From the NCBI GenBank assembly GCA_019096065.1, contig JAGUCH010000008.1:4779001-4843000 (forward strand): 64,000 nt of DNA. The letters run 5' to 3'. The notes below the pieces were generated by a model, which made no database searches, had not been told where the DNA came from, and saw nothing but the letters and a program-made list of their open reading frames with translations. Each line of letters begins with the position of its first letter. Position 1 is the stretch's first letter. This stretch comes from Paracyclopina nana. Taxonomy: Eukaryota > Arthropoda > Copepoda > Cyclopoida > Cyclopettidae. The position numbers and the translations under genes were made by a program. Below are positions 52,270-62,500 of this stretch, in pieces.

Positions 52270-52629
52270 CTATAATTCACCAAATGTGTATGTATGTGAT
52301 ACTATCTGCAGGTATACCGGCTCGTTGCCTGAGCCTGCTTGAGGTTGATGCAAACATGTTGTACAAAAAGATGTCAGCAAAGATAGAATACAAAGCTTTT
52401 CAAGCTGCTGATCTATTCTCTGAGCGTTGTAACGCTGCTGACAATTCAAACAAGTGTCGATGATTGCTTTTAAAGCATCACTTTTACGAAAAGTTTTTAT
52501 GCGCGCTATGAAAAGAAAGCCTATTTGAGATACTGGCAAATTGACAAGGCTTGTGTCAACAGCTGTGTTAGCAAAAACATTGGCGAGATTGAATGAATTT
52601 CTTCTTGAAGTTTCCATGTCATGGCTCAT
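52270..52629 (-). other. Unassigned open stretch, possible 5' exon of SLC35D3-like gene
   Basis: An ATG at 52629-52627 in a good context (GCAAAAATGAGC) opens about 119 codons. I recognise no family. Two readings are possible. In one, a donor TTTTC|GTAAAA after 52488 joins in phase 1 to the exon 52238-51932, supplying the transporter's N-terminus. In the other, it is a small separate gene. The stretch stays open well past that donor, which favours a longer coding unit or chance. Neither reading is secure. Confidence 0.25.
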
Positions 52630-52689
52630 TTTTGCATCAGCGTATTTAAAAAAATGATTTTTTAAATTAAATGTAGTTACTGATTTCAC

Positions 52690-53327
52690 TTAGGTGGGAT
52701 TCACTAGGAATGTCAAGTCCTTTTCAAAATACTTGAGTGAACATTGAAGGTTTGCTCGCTTCAAATAATACTGGTGCAATCAGGTTTTGCACTTCTTGCT
52801 CCCTTAAAGCCACCTTACAGGTATTGCAGAAAAAATGAACTGCTGTTCAGTTGACACTTGTGCGCTATACTCACGTTTCAATGGGTCGACATGTCAAAAA
52901 AGGCATTTAGAAACTCCGTTGCATCTGCAGAAAAATTGCAGATCTTGTAGCGGCATGAAAAGTAAAAGTTGAATGATGATTCACTTTTATGCCAGGCATG
53001 ACATTTGAAGCTGCCCTTTTAACTCTTGTCAATACCAAAAACTGTGCTACAAAAATTACAGGCAATTTTTACTTTTCCCAACTTTTGATCCGCTTCAGAA
53101 AGTAATTTTTGCTGATCATTATGCTTTTTGTTTTATAGCAAAATTAAAATTAATCAATAATTCATTGTATTAGTCTGAGTGTGCTCGATAAAATGGTTAC
53201 TATGTGTGGATATGGGAGAAAATCGGGTCTGTTTTACGACCTGCCATTGTTTACGTGTTGAATCAAGATTGACAACATAACTGGAGTGCAGCGAATTTCA
53301 CAATACTGACATCATTTTTGATAAAAC
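52690..53327. promoter_or_regulatory. Divergent spacer between SLC35D3-like gene and TRIP4
   Basis: About 640 bp separates the minus-strand unit from the TRIP4 start codon. It is AT-rich with no clear TATA box or repeat, and should hold both promoters. Confidence 0.35.
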
Positions 53328-55113
53328 ATGGGGACTTTTCCGGAAAGTTGGATTAAATCCGAGTTGGCCAAGCTCTTGGGATTTGAATCAGATGAAATTG
53401 TTGAGTAAGATAGATAAGGAAACTGACCTGTTTAATAATAAAGCACTGTGGTTAATTCAGGTACATTAAGGCTATGAGTGATGGTGAGGAACAGCGAAAT
53501 TACCTGATGGAAATGCTTGATATGAACAATGCCAACCATTTGAATTTCATCATGGAATTCAACGAGAAAGTTCAGTCAAGCAGCAAAAGGATTTTGGCTG
53601 CTGCTCCTGCTGGAATGGTAGCTTACAAAAAGTCTGATGACAACCAGGTTATGAGTAATGGAGCTCGTCCTAAAACATCAAAGCAAAAAACACCTCCAAA
53701 TCAGCCTACTCACAATAAAGAAAATACCCCGTGTGTGATTGCTTCCAACTCTAGCCATAAAAAAGCCCCTGGGAAGTTTGTCCCTTTGTTTTCCAAAGAT
53801 GGCAAGGTTCGTTTTAAAGTATTCAAAATTGAGGAGTTTTATACCATTTACTTTTACAGATGGATGACAGTGTAATTCTGCTGCCTGGAAGGAATCCTTG
53901 TGAGTGTCAGGCACAAAAGCATGACTTGGTCAATAATTGCATCAGGTGTGGTAGAATTGTTTGCAAACAGGAGGGTTCTGGACCTTGCTTATTTTGCGGG
54001 AACCTGGTTTGCACCAGAGATGAACAAGAGGTGCTCAATAGAGGCTCCAAAAAGTCAGATCAACTGATGAAAAAACTTACTGGTGCAGACTCCAAATCAA
54101 AGGCTGAGCAGCATAAAAATGTCCTTCTGGAATACGACCGTACTAGCGAAAAAAGGACGAAAGTCATTGATGACGAGTCCGACTACTTTTCCGTAGACTC
54201 TGAAAAATGGATGACTAATGAGCAGAAGCAAAAGTTGAAAAAAGTTGAGCAGGAAATCTGGGAGCAGCGACATGGGTCGAGGTTGAACAAAAAGTACACA
54301 TTCGATTTTGCCGGAAGGCAAATCATTGAAGATGGCTCAATTGTCACTGATCAATACAAAGAGGAAGCTATCAAACGTATTCTCGAGCCTGACAGTTCCA
54401 AGTCTAATAAGGTTAATGCGGCATCATCCAACAACAGTGATAGCACCGTAGCGAATCCTAATGTGATGCGGCCACTATTCATTGATGACAATCCTGGCAA
54501 AGCATCTACTCAAGTGACTTCGGACCATGCTGTGGTTGATAGCAAGCATAAACTGCGTTTGCAAGATGCAGAGCTGCAAGTCATGAGAGACGATGGATGG
54601 TGTCTTTCAATGCATCAGCCTTGGGCATCATATTTGGTTGCAGGCATAAAAATGCACGAAGGACGAACTTGGTATAGCCCTCATCGTGGTCGCCTTTGGA
54701 TTCACTCCGCGTCAAAAGTCCCTACTGACGATGAAATTGCTGCTGTTCAGCAACAATATATTGGCTCAAAAAAGGTTGCGTTCCCTGAAAATCTCCCCGT
54801 AAGCTGCTTGCTTGGTTGTGTGGATGTCGTCGATGTTCTGGGCCAAGAAGAGTATAGAGAGAAATATCCTCAGGGTGAATCTTCCTCTCCTTTCGTGTTC
54901 ATTTGCCAAAATCCTCAGGAACTGATGATCAAGTTTCCAATGACAGGCCAACACAAAATTTGTAAGATCTGTCATCCTCAATGATTACTTTTTTGAGCAC
55001 TTTTTGCAAAAAGCAATTTTCTTTTTTTTTCAGATAAACTGGATTCAAACATTCACAAGGCTGCGAAGAAGTCAGCCAAAAAGGTGCCCATTTCTATCAA
55101 CAACTATCTGTGA
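53328..55113 (+). CDS. TRIP4 / ASC-1 transcriptional and ribosome-rescue coactivator
   Basis: The activating signal cointegrator 1 subunit. The family acts as a nuclear coactivator and in the ASC-1 complex that resolves collided ribosomes. Exons 53328-53404, 53461-53806, 53860-54961 and 55034-55113 join in phase for 534 aa, close to the human protein (about 580). Visible order: an N-terminal helical part (ESWIKSELAKLLGF); a Cys-rich C2HC5 zinc finger at about 155-193 (CECQAQKH, CIRCGRIVC, CLFCGNLVC); a conserved IDDESDYF patch; an ASCH domain from about 388 (GWCLSMHQPWASYL, HRGRLWIHSAS) to about 500; and a basic tail. The start fits the family and the next upstream sequence is AT-rich. The intron after 53806 uses a weak donor, AAG|GTTCGT. 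The gene is convergent with SRP19, with 97 bp between stop codons. Confidence 0.95.
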
Positions 55114-55122
55114 TTTGAACCG

Positions 55123-55128
55123 TTTATT
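55123..55128 (-). terminator. Poly(A) signal of SRP19
   Basis: AATAAA on the minus strand, 83 nt past the SRP19 stop and 10 nt from the TRIP4 stop codon on the other strand. Confidence 0.6.
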
Positions 55129-55142
55129 TCCAACCATTTTTG

Positions 55143-55148
55143 AATAAA
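55143..55148 (+). terminator. Poly(A) signal of TRIP4
   Basis: AATAAA on the plus strand, 30 nt past the TRIP4 stop. It lies between the SRP19 stop and the SRP19 poly(A) signal, so the two mRNAs should overlap at their 3' ends. Confidence 0.65.
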
Positions 55149-55210
55149 GCTCATACTCCTTAAGTAATTATGAAGAGTTCGGGACTGGGTCACCCAATAT
55201 GGAAAAAAGC

Positions 55211-55747
55211 TCACTTCTTCTTTTTGTTCTTTTTGCCTCCTTGAGCGGCAGAAGGACCTTCTTGACTTCCTTGTGCTTTGGTTTGACGTGACTTTAGCTG
55301 GGGTATCATTTGTCCTAAGTACACCAAAATTGCATCTCTGGTGGCAAACTTTTCAACGAACGGTGTGCCATCGTCGTTCCTCAACTGGACTCGAATCCTG
55401 CCTCGATAATCAAGCTCTCGACTGCGTTCTCTGGGGTACTGCTTATTTTCAACAATCGGTTGAAAACCAGCAGCCATGAGAACATCTCTTATCTCCAAGT
55501 AGCTCGGATTGGGCACACATTTGATCTTTGGCAAAACTCTTCCTTCCTGTCGAGTCTTATTCGAGTTGAGATACGCTGGATAAATGCATATCCACCTAAA
55601 AATGGAAATTGTATTGATTTTCTTCTTCCCTTTTTCGTCTCTTTGTGGAAGTTACCTTTCAGGCTCCGAGTGTTTTTTTTCGGGATGATACGGGCCCAAA
55701 GGCTGAGGCCGATTGATTCCATGGGGTGAAGGATGTGCTTGGGCCAT
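55211..55747 (-). CDS. Signal recognition particle 19 kDa protein
   Basis: Binds helices 6 and 8 of SRP RNA and helps assemble the particle that targets secretory proteins to the ER. Exon 1 is 55747-55656 (ATG GCC CAA; 92 nt) and exon 2 is 55595-55211 (385 nt). They join as ..EPER-WICIYPAYL, 158 aa, near the human length of 144. Family signs are the WICIYPAYLNS start of the fold, the GRVLP turn, YPRERSRELDYRGRIRVQL and the lysine-rich end (KKNKKKK). The donor is GAAAG|GTAACT and the acceptor TTTTTAG|GTGGA. The gene is head-to-head with the poly-Asn gene and tail-to-tail with TRIP4. Confidence 0.95.
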
Positions 55748-55989
55748 TATAAGCTCTTAATATTGCATTGAAAAGCAAAAAAAAAAGCAGTCGTTGCCTG
55801 CTTCTCAAATTTCTCGCACAGCTTCAGCTTTGTTGCTTCAAAAGTAAACAAAACGCAACTTTCATTTCGCGACAAAAAATAATCACGCAACTTCCTAATA
55901 AAAATTGTTAGCGGTACACTTTTCTTTGAACAATTGCATACAGTTATGAAGTCTTGAAGGTTTGCGGTACACTTCTTTGGTTGACAAAA
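55748..55989. promoter_or_regulatory. Short bidirectional promoter region
   Basis: The 242 bp between the SRP19 and poly-Asn start codons must contain both leaders and promoters unless an upstream exon exists. It is AT-rich with A-runs and no clear TATA box in either direction. Confidence 0.4.
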
Positions 55990-56970
55990 ATGAATTTGGG
56001 TAAAGTTTTTGTGGCTTATTTGATCATTTGGTTTGCAGACAGATCAGCAAAAGCGTCCAAAATCCCGAGCGACTTCACATCGCTCTCCAATCTGCTTCAA
56101 TCGAGGCTGAAAAGAGATTCTGACTATGATGTTAAGTGCCACCAGAGTGGAACTGGTATTACTTAAAAATTACTTAAGAAAAGATTCTTACGATTACCTC
56201 CGCTCTTTTATAGGCCTGTTCTCCTTCTTTGCAGTACCAATACTGCTGGGAGACATTACGCTCGATTTTATGAGCATGATTGACATCATGGTTGATGTCA
56301 TGGTGACTGGAACAAACATGATGATGACAGGCACGGGCAACAACAATAACAACAACAACAATAATAACAATAACAATGGTGGAATGGGCGGCGGCGGCGG
56401 GGGAATGATGGGAACTGGAATGGGTGGAAACAACAACAACAACAACAACAATAACAACAACAACAACGGTAGAAAAAGAAGGACTTTAAGGAAAAATGGA
56501 GAGGAAATGGAAGAAATCTGGGACTCGGTGATAGACTCATGTAAGAATCAACTTTTTAGCTATCATATAGATTGCTCATAAATGGTATTATGCTTGGGAT
56601 AGTTCTCGAGGAGCCATCAAACGAAACTACTGTGCGAAATTACGAGGTTCTGGCGAAAAGTCAAATTGATCAATATTTATCAATTTTGCAACAAAAGGCT
56701 ACAAGTCAAAAGGATCCAGAAAAGATGGCTGACATCCTCGGGCAAAGAAACTCGCTAAAGAGACAAATGAAAATGGAGAGGAGAGAAATCACCGAATATT
56801 TAGCTCTGGAGTTTTTCCAGAGACTCTACGAGAGCTTTCATAACTTTCAAGACTTTTGCTCATCACCTAGAAACATTGATACTGATGATTGCAAAATTCT
56901 CCTCAGAAATGATACTAATAATTTTTTATTCGTTGATACGCTTAAACACTACAATTTTCTGCTCACATAA
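55990..56970 (+). CDS. Unrecognised secreted protein with two poly-Asn tracts
   Basis: I do not recognise a family. Exons 55990-56155, 56214-56540 and 56603-56970 join in phase (861 nt, 286 aa). The ATG at 55990 (context AAAAATGAA) starts a hydrophobic segment, VFVAYLIIWFA, that looks like a signal peptide. A dibasic KR near residue 46 could be a processing site. A second hydrophobic stretch (LFSFFAVPILLGDITLDF) and a Met-rich segment follow. Then come 13 Asn, a Gly/Met linker, another 13 Asn and a basic GRKRR. The C-terminal ~125 residues are helical and charged, with two cysteines. Splice sites are ACTG|GTATTA...TATAG and CAT|GTAAGA...GGATAG; the second acceptor is the one that keeps the frame open. 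The stop is only 41 bp from that of Eco/ESCO on the other strand. The gene could be lineage-specific. Confidence 0.7.
56338..56468 (+). repeat. Two AAC/AAT trinucleotide tracts inside coding exon
   Basis: Two runs of AAC/AAT codons (roughly 56338-56378 and 56429-56467), each giving 13 Asn, are separated by a GGC/ATG-rich linker. Codons are mixed AAC and AAT, which suggests slippage followed by point change rather than a pure recent expansion. Confidence 0.85.
56925..56930 (-). terminator. Poly(A) signal of Eco/ESCO
   Basis: AATAAA on the minus strand, about 80 nt past the Eco/ESCO stop, inside the last coding exon of the convergent poly-Asn gene. Confidence 0.5.
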
Positions 56971-57011
56971 GAAACATAAGAAAAACAATTCATAAAGTGA
57001 AGATGCGTACC

Positions 57012-59081
57012 TTACAATACAGGTGTGTATGTAAGAAACGACTTGTCCGGATTATTGACATACTTGGATGCAAACATAGATCCATCTTGGGTAGTATGAG
57101 AAAAGGCGTATTCAACACCTTTGACCAAGAATTTGTGCTCGAAAAACGAGATCTCCATTGCTTTCACCAGCCTGGAAGCTATTTCCATACGCCTGCAGTC
57201 AGGGGCGACCCAAATCCTGGATATTCCCACAAGGACTTTGCTGCGATCAGGAAGCACACTGATAAGCCAGCTTTGTAGATTTTCGTCCCAGCTGGCCCTG
57301 GAAATGCAATCGATACTCTGCAGAACTTCGGCCAGCAAGAAGCCCACCACGCGTTTGTCACTGACGAAAAGGTAAACCTTGGACTCGTCCTTGTTTCGGA
57401 TCGGAGCCAGTCCATCGGCAGTATTGATGCCCAGTTGCCGATCTACAACTTCAAGTACAGACTCAGCCTTTTCCCAGTGGGATTTTGGATCGTTAGGTCT
57501 GATCATCACAATGCGGCCATCGGACTCGTTCACAACAACTGCCTCATTTTTCCAGCCATTGAATTTTATGGAAGTGCCAGTCATGTTGGCATGATGAACA
57601 TCATGAGCCTTTTCGTCTTCAGCGTTGCCAGGATTGTAGACGAATCCGCACTCCAGGCAACTAATGGGGTCAAGGTTCTTTTGCCCAGCATCTATAACTG
57701 GCTGATCTGCGTCCTTGTGGAACTTTTTGCCCTGGCCAGTGATCATGGGAAGGTTCTCCCTACTTGAGAGAGGTCTCCTAGTTGACTGCTCAAATACTGG
57801 GAACAGCTTTTTGGTGCAGTTAGTTGCAGAGATGGAAATGTTTGGAGTGCTTCTGTTTTCTTTGATTTCGTTTTCAGTTGGAGGCTGCAAGCAGTCTAAA
57901 ATCCTCTTGATTTCGTCCGCGGTGTCAACCTTAAAATAACTTGGTTGGTCAGAGATGACACCAATTTCTTCCAAGCTATGAGGCTCTTCGTCATGAGATT
58001 GCTTCATCTCATCATCAGTCACAAAGAAAGCGTAGTCGTTTTGAGACATGTTCCTCGAGTCATCGAGACTGTCAATGATGCTGGAAAAGTTATGCGCTTC
58101 GTCCTGATCACAATCCTCGTTTTCACCATAAAATTTGACAGGACTTAAGACCTTTGGGGTAGGGGGGTTGGCCCCAATGACAGGTGATTGTGGCGCTTGC
58201 TTTTCAGCCTTCGTTGCCACTATGGCTGTGGTGGGCTTTTTTCGTGGCGATCGTCTTAGTCGGAAAACGGGCAGACCGTTCTTAATTTCATAGCTGACAC
58301 TAGTGTGCCTACAAAAATCGGTCATTAAAACAAATATTGGAACAAACAGGGAACTAAAAACTTACTTTGTCATTGCAATTTTTCCAGAGCTATTTGCATT
58401 CGTTTGGTCAAATTCTGATGGTTTGTACTTGACAATCGGAGCTACTTTGATAGGAACCTTTTCCTCTTCTTCAGAGGAAGAGGAATTGCTCTGCTTAGCC
58501 TCCTTCTTCGGTTGAATTGGGGCTGGTTTCGGCTTCTTGATGGCATGACTGACTCCCTTGTTGATCCCAAAGCCAGTCAGCAAGGACTTTTTCTTAGTCA
58601 GCTTCTGAGGTGCTGATCTAGGCTTTCCTATTTCCAGTCGGGCACGTTTGGGAGGAGTCTCTAGCTTTACCTTGTCCTTGAAAAGACCAGAAATATCATC
58701 AGACTGGGCAGGTGTTGTTGCTCTCAAGAATTTGGGCTGGTAGTTTCCGTAGAAGGTGGATTTTTTGATGGGCGACAATTTCACAACTTCTGATGTCTCT
58801 GCAGGCAAAGACCTCCTGGGCATTTCTTGCCGAAACTTGGCTGGTAATTGTTTCCTGTGAACGCAAAAAATTGACACAAACTGAAGAATATCGCTGAATT
58901 GAAAATCTTACTTCGTCTTCTTTGTGTTAGTTGATTTTGGTGATCCTAGGCTGCTCTTTGATGACGGAGACATGAATAAAATTTGAGGTGAAGCCAGAGA
59001 TTTCTCCTTAGCGTTTGCAAATAAACTCCTTCGACGACCTGGAGATTTAGGAGACTTGCCCAAACCAAGAATGTTGTCCAT
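57012..59081 (-). CDS. Cohesin acetyltransferase (establishment of cohesion)
   Basis: Acetylates SMC3 in the cohesin ring during S phase so that sister chromatids stay joined. It acts in the nucleus. Exons 59081-58912, 58854-58366 and 58308-57012 join in phase, giving 651 aa. The N-terminal ~430 residues are basic, Ser/Pro-rich and poorly conserved, with repeated SPxK-type sites that could be cell-cycle kinase targets. Next comes the C2H2-type finger (CLECGFVY...HDVHH, about 437-459), then the acetyltransferase fold ending with GISRIWVAP, the acetyl-CoA loop CRRMEIASRL, and YAFSHTTQDGSMFASKYVN. The start chosen, MDNILGLGKSPKSP, is the first Met that gives a normal nuclear N-terminus. A longer in-frame upstream Met would add a hydrophobic stretch. 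Both introns (57 nt each) have good GTAAG donors. Confidence 0.95.
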
Positions 59082-59592
59082 TTTGTCAGAGCTAAAAATT
59101 TCCCGGCGCCAAAAGCCGAAAAACAACAATAAGCTTGGGTGATCGAAAAGTACCGAGCTTTTACCGTATCTGCATACGTCTGTCTTATAAATTGTAATGA
59201 AAAGTGGCAACTGACTAACTTTGAACTTAAATTAAATCATGCATCTAGAAATTAGTATACTTAATTAATGTTGGTGATAACTAATTATTTTCGACAAGAA
59301 AAAAATGTATTTTGCCTTAAAATTAGTGGTAACAGTATCTGTCAAATTCAAAACTGCCCGGGAAGCTGTCAACGCACCACTCCAACATTACGGATTACAT
59401 AAGCGCTTATTAATGCACAATTAATTTGTGCGACTGTGACAAGTAGAAATGGAAATATTTTATATGCGTTTATTTACAGTTTTATGATGACTAGTCTCTA
59501 CTGAACTCAACATATCACTTGCTTACTACAGCAGCAAGCATAAATGAAAGTAAAAATTGTATAGTAAATGCCTCTACATGTTAAAAAGAACC
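59082..59592 (-). promoter_or_regulatory. Spacer: Eco/ESCO promoter and cadherin 3' UTR
   Basis: About 510 bp between the cadherin stop and the Eco/ESCO start. It should hold the cadherin 3' UTR (poly(A) signal at 59469-59474) and the Eco/ESCO promoter. The part next to the start codon includes CCCGGCGCCAAAAG, an E2F-like site that would suit a gene used in S phase. Confidence 0.4.
59469..59474 (-). terminator. Poly(A) signal of cadherin gene
   Basis: AATAAA on the minus strand, 119 nt past the cadherin stop codon. Confidence 0.6.
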
Positions 59593-62500
59593 TTAGAGCT
59601 CGGTCCTTGGTATGTTGTCATCGTCATATGTGGTAAATCCGTAAAAGTTCTTCTTTGAGTTTCTCATATTGTCCATGCCCAACTTTTCGACTGGCGGCAT
59701 TTGAGTATGGAAAAGCCCAGCATAATTTTTCCTGGAAGAGGCTGATCCAAGCCCAGATGAACCTGATCCAGTGCGAGATTGGGGTTGGGATCTGCGATGG
59801 GTGTCTGGAGGACTTGAGCTCAAAATCATCCTTGTAATACTTGAGCCCACTCGTATTGTGCTACCAGCATATCCATCATCGCTGGTATTCAATGTATTCG
59901 TTTTGTTCGTCCCGTTCAAAACGTTGACATCTAACGAGTCCAAATTATTATCACCTTGCTGAAGCCTCTCAATAAAGTTGTCGTCCAAATCATCATCGTC
60001 GAGATCATGTTCAAAGGTCATGTTGTCATAGGCCACAGATGTCATCCAAATGGGATTTGAGCCTTCACTAGCATGCTTGTTGGTATTGGGAACGAATTCT
60101 TTGTTGGGACTTTTTACCTTCTCGCCGTTCGATCCAGCTTGGACTTTTTTGAGCAAGGTATCACTGATGATTGTGTTGCCAATGGTGGTAGCCTTCAATC
60201 TTCTCCTGTATTTTTTCCTTTGGTTGCAGCAAAATGACAAAATGAGCGCTATGACAATAGTTTGGAAGACATTGAGCCCCACGAGCCCGATCATTATGAC
60301 AGTGTCTTGAGCCATAGCTTTCACTACCTTGGGATCAGCTCCTTCAGTGTGCAAAACATTGAACTCTTTGAAGATGTCATCCAAGGCTTCAGTCTTGTAG
60401 TCAATCATTTTTAAGACAGTGTCCACCTCCATGACCGAGTTGTCATCAGGGTTGACAAAATGGAGAAATGCATCTGTCTTGGTCGTGTCATCCTCGTGCA
60501 TGACATATTTGTCCACATTCACAATAGAGTTTGTGGCTGTGGAAAGCACTTTTCGGAAATCGTCCATTCTTGACCTGATTTCAGCTGGGTGACTCCTGAA
60601 CACAAACTTGATCCTTTGATCCTCACGAACCAAGTAGATTTGTACAGTGGCTTTATCTGTATGGCCGAATGCATCTCGAACACCAACATGGAAAGCAAAG
60701 TAGCCTTTCATGCCTTTTTGAGGGTCGAAATTCAATATGATGTCTCCAGTTGCTTTGTCAAGCAAAAAAGGGGGATTTTTTATCCCCTCCAAATTCTCAG
60801 AGTTGTCAGAAGGGAGAATGTCACCAATAACTGAATATTCAAGCAAAGCATTGATGTCACGATCTCTTGCTTTGACAGTCAATACTGATGATCCGTAGTC
60901 ATTATCAGAGGCTATGCCACCAGTAAAAATGCGTTTCATAAACTCTGGTGGGTTGTCATCGATGTCATTGACATAGATCTTGATCTTGAGCATGCTACTA
61001 CTAATTGCAGTATCATTGAAATCATTGTCACCTTGTGGTTCAATGCAATCTTCAGTTGCTTGTATAATGATGTTGTAGGCATCACGTTTCTCACGATCTA
61101 GTTCTTTTGTGGTCATGAGCTCGTGTTTTGTAGGATGAACTGCAAATAGTCCCTTGGGAGCGTCAGAGCTCACTATGAAGTAGCATACTTCCGATATCTC
61201 AGTTTCCTCATCCTCGTCCAATTCATCCCTGTCAATGGTGCCAACCACTTTAACTCTTTCTTTTCCAGGACTTTGATGCTCAGTGAAATTGGCCGTGAAT
61301 TCTTCAATCAAAAATTGAGGCTCGTGATCATTGATATTTTTCACATAGATTTTCATATCCAAGTCCGTTGATAGGGACGTCGGTATGCCAAGATCAAAAG
61401 CTTCCACGCGAATTTCATACATTTTCTGCCTCTCTCTATCCAGACTTTGGGTCAATGTAATCATTCCAGTTTCAGGGTCAATGTCAAAGTTTCTGTAATT
61501 GCCAAGAGGATCAGGTCTTAGCCTGTACCTAATGGCTCCATTGGAGCCAATGTCAATGTCAATGGCTTGCACAGCTATGACCTCTGCACCTAAGCTTGTG
61601 TTCTCTGGTATCCTCACAGTGAAATTCTTAGGTGGGCTGATGAATCTTGGAGCATTGTCATTGAAATCTTGTATGCAAATGGGGAACTTTTTCACTGCAC
61701 TATTGGGAGGCTGCCCCGAATCTGAGGCTTGAATTGTCACACTGTAATTCCCATAGAAACCCTTCAAAGACTTGTTTGGCAATAGTTTGCCGTTAGCCTC
61801 CATCCTGAATAAGTTGAGGTCATTGCCAGCCTTGATTGAATAATTGACCACTCCATTTGGAGTCCTTGGATCATCTCCATCAATGGCACGAGCTGTTAAA
61901 ATGGGCTCTTCAGTGTCATGAAATTCGTTGATGATTGCACAGTTATGAGGACTTGGGTCATCCTCAACAAAGATTGGTACTTGGTCATTGACATCTGTCA
62001 CTGAAATGACCACTTGAGCAAATGAGTGTCTGGAGTCGCCAGTAGGAAATCCAAAATGGTAATTGTCGTAGGCCTGCACTATCAGTGTGTACTTGTCTTG
62101 AATTTCGCGGTCTAGTAGCTCTGCTCCTATGGACAATTCTCCAGATTCAGGATCGATTTTGAACTTTCCGTTTGCAGATGTTCGGTCAAGAAAGTAAGTG
62201 ATTTGGCCAAATTCTCCAGAGTCCTTGTCTTCAGCTTGCAATTTTGCCACTATGGTATCTGGAGGAGTGTCCTCTCTTACAGTGATGTTAATGGTGGCAA
62301 GGGCAAATTTAGGAGCATTGTCATTTTCATCCAGGATCTTGATGACGACAGGCACATAACTTGACCTGATGGGCCAGCCATTATCTTGAGCCCGAATGGT
62401 AAAATTTACCATGGTAATCTCTTCATAGTCTAGTTTTTCCCGAATGAAAACTTTCCCAGAACGTGCCTCAACATCAATCAGTTTCAGGGTTTCCAATGAT

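Noticed and set aside
56194..56540. Long Leu- and Cys-rich open stretches opposite the poly-Asn exon
   Set aside because: They are reverse-strand readings of the AAC/AAT tracts and not independent genes.
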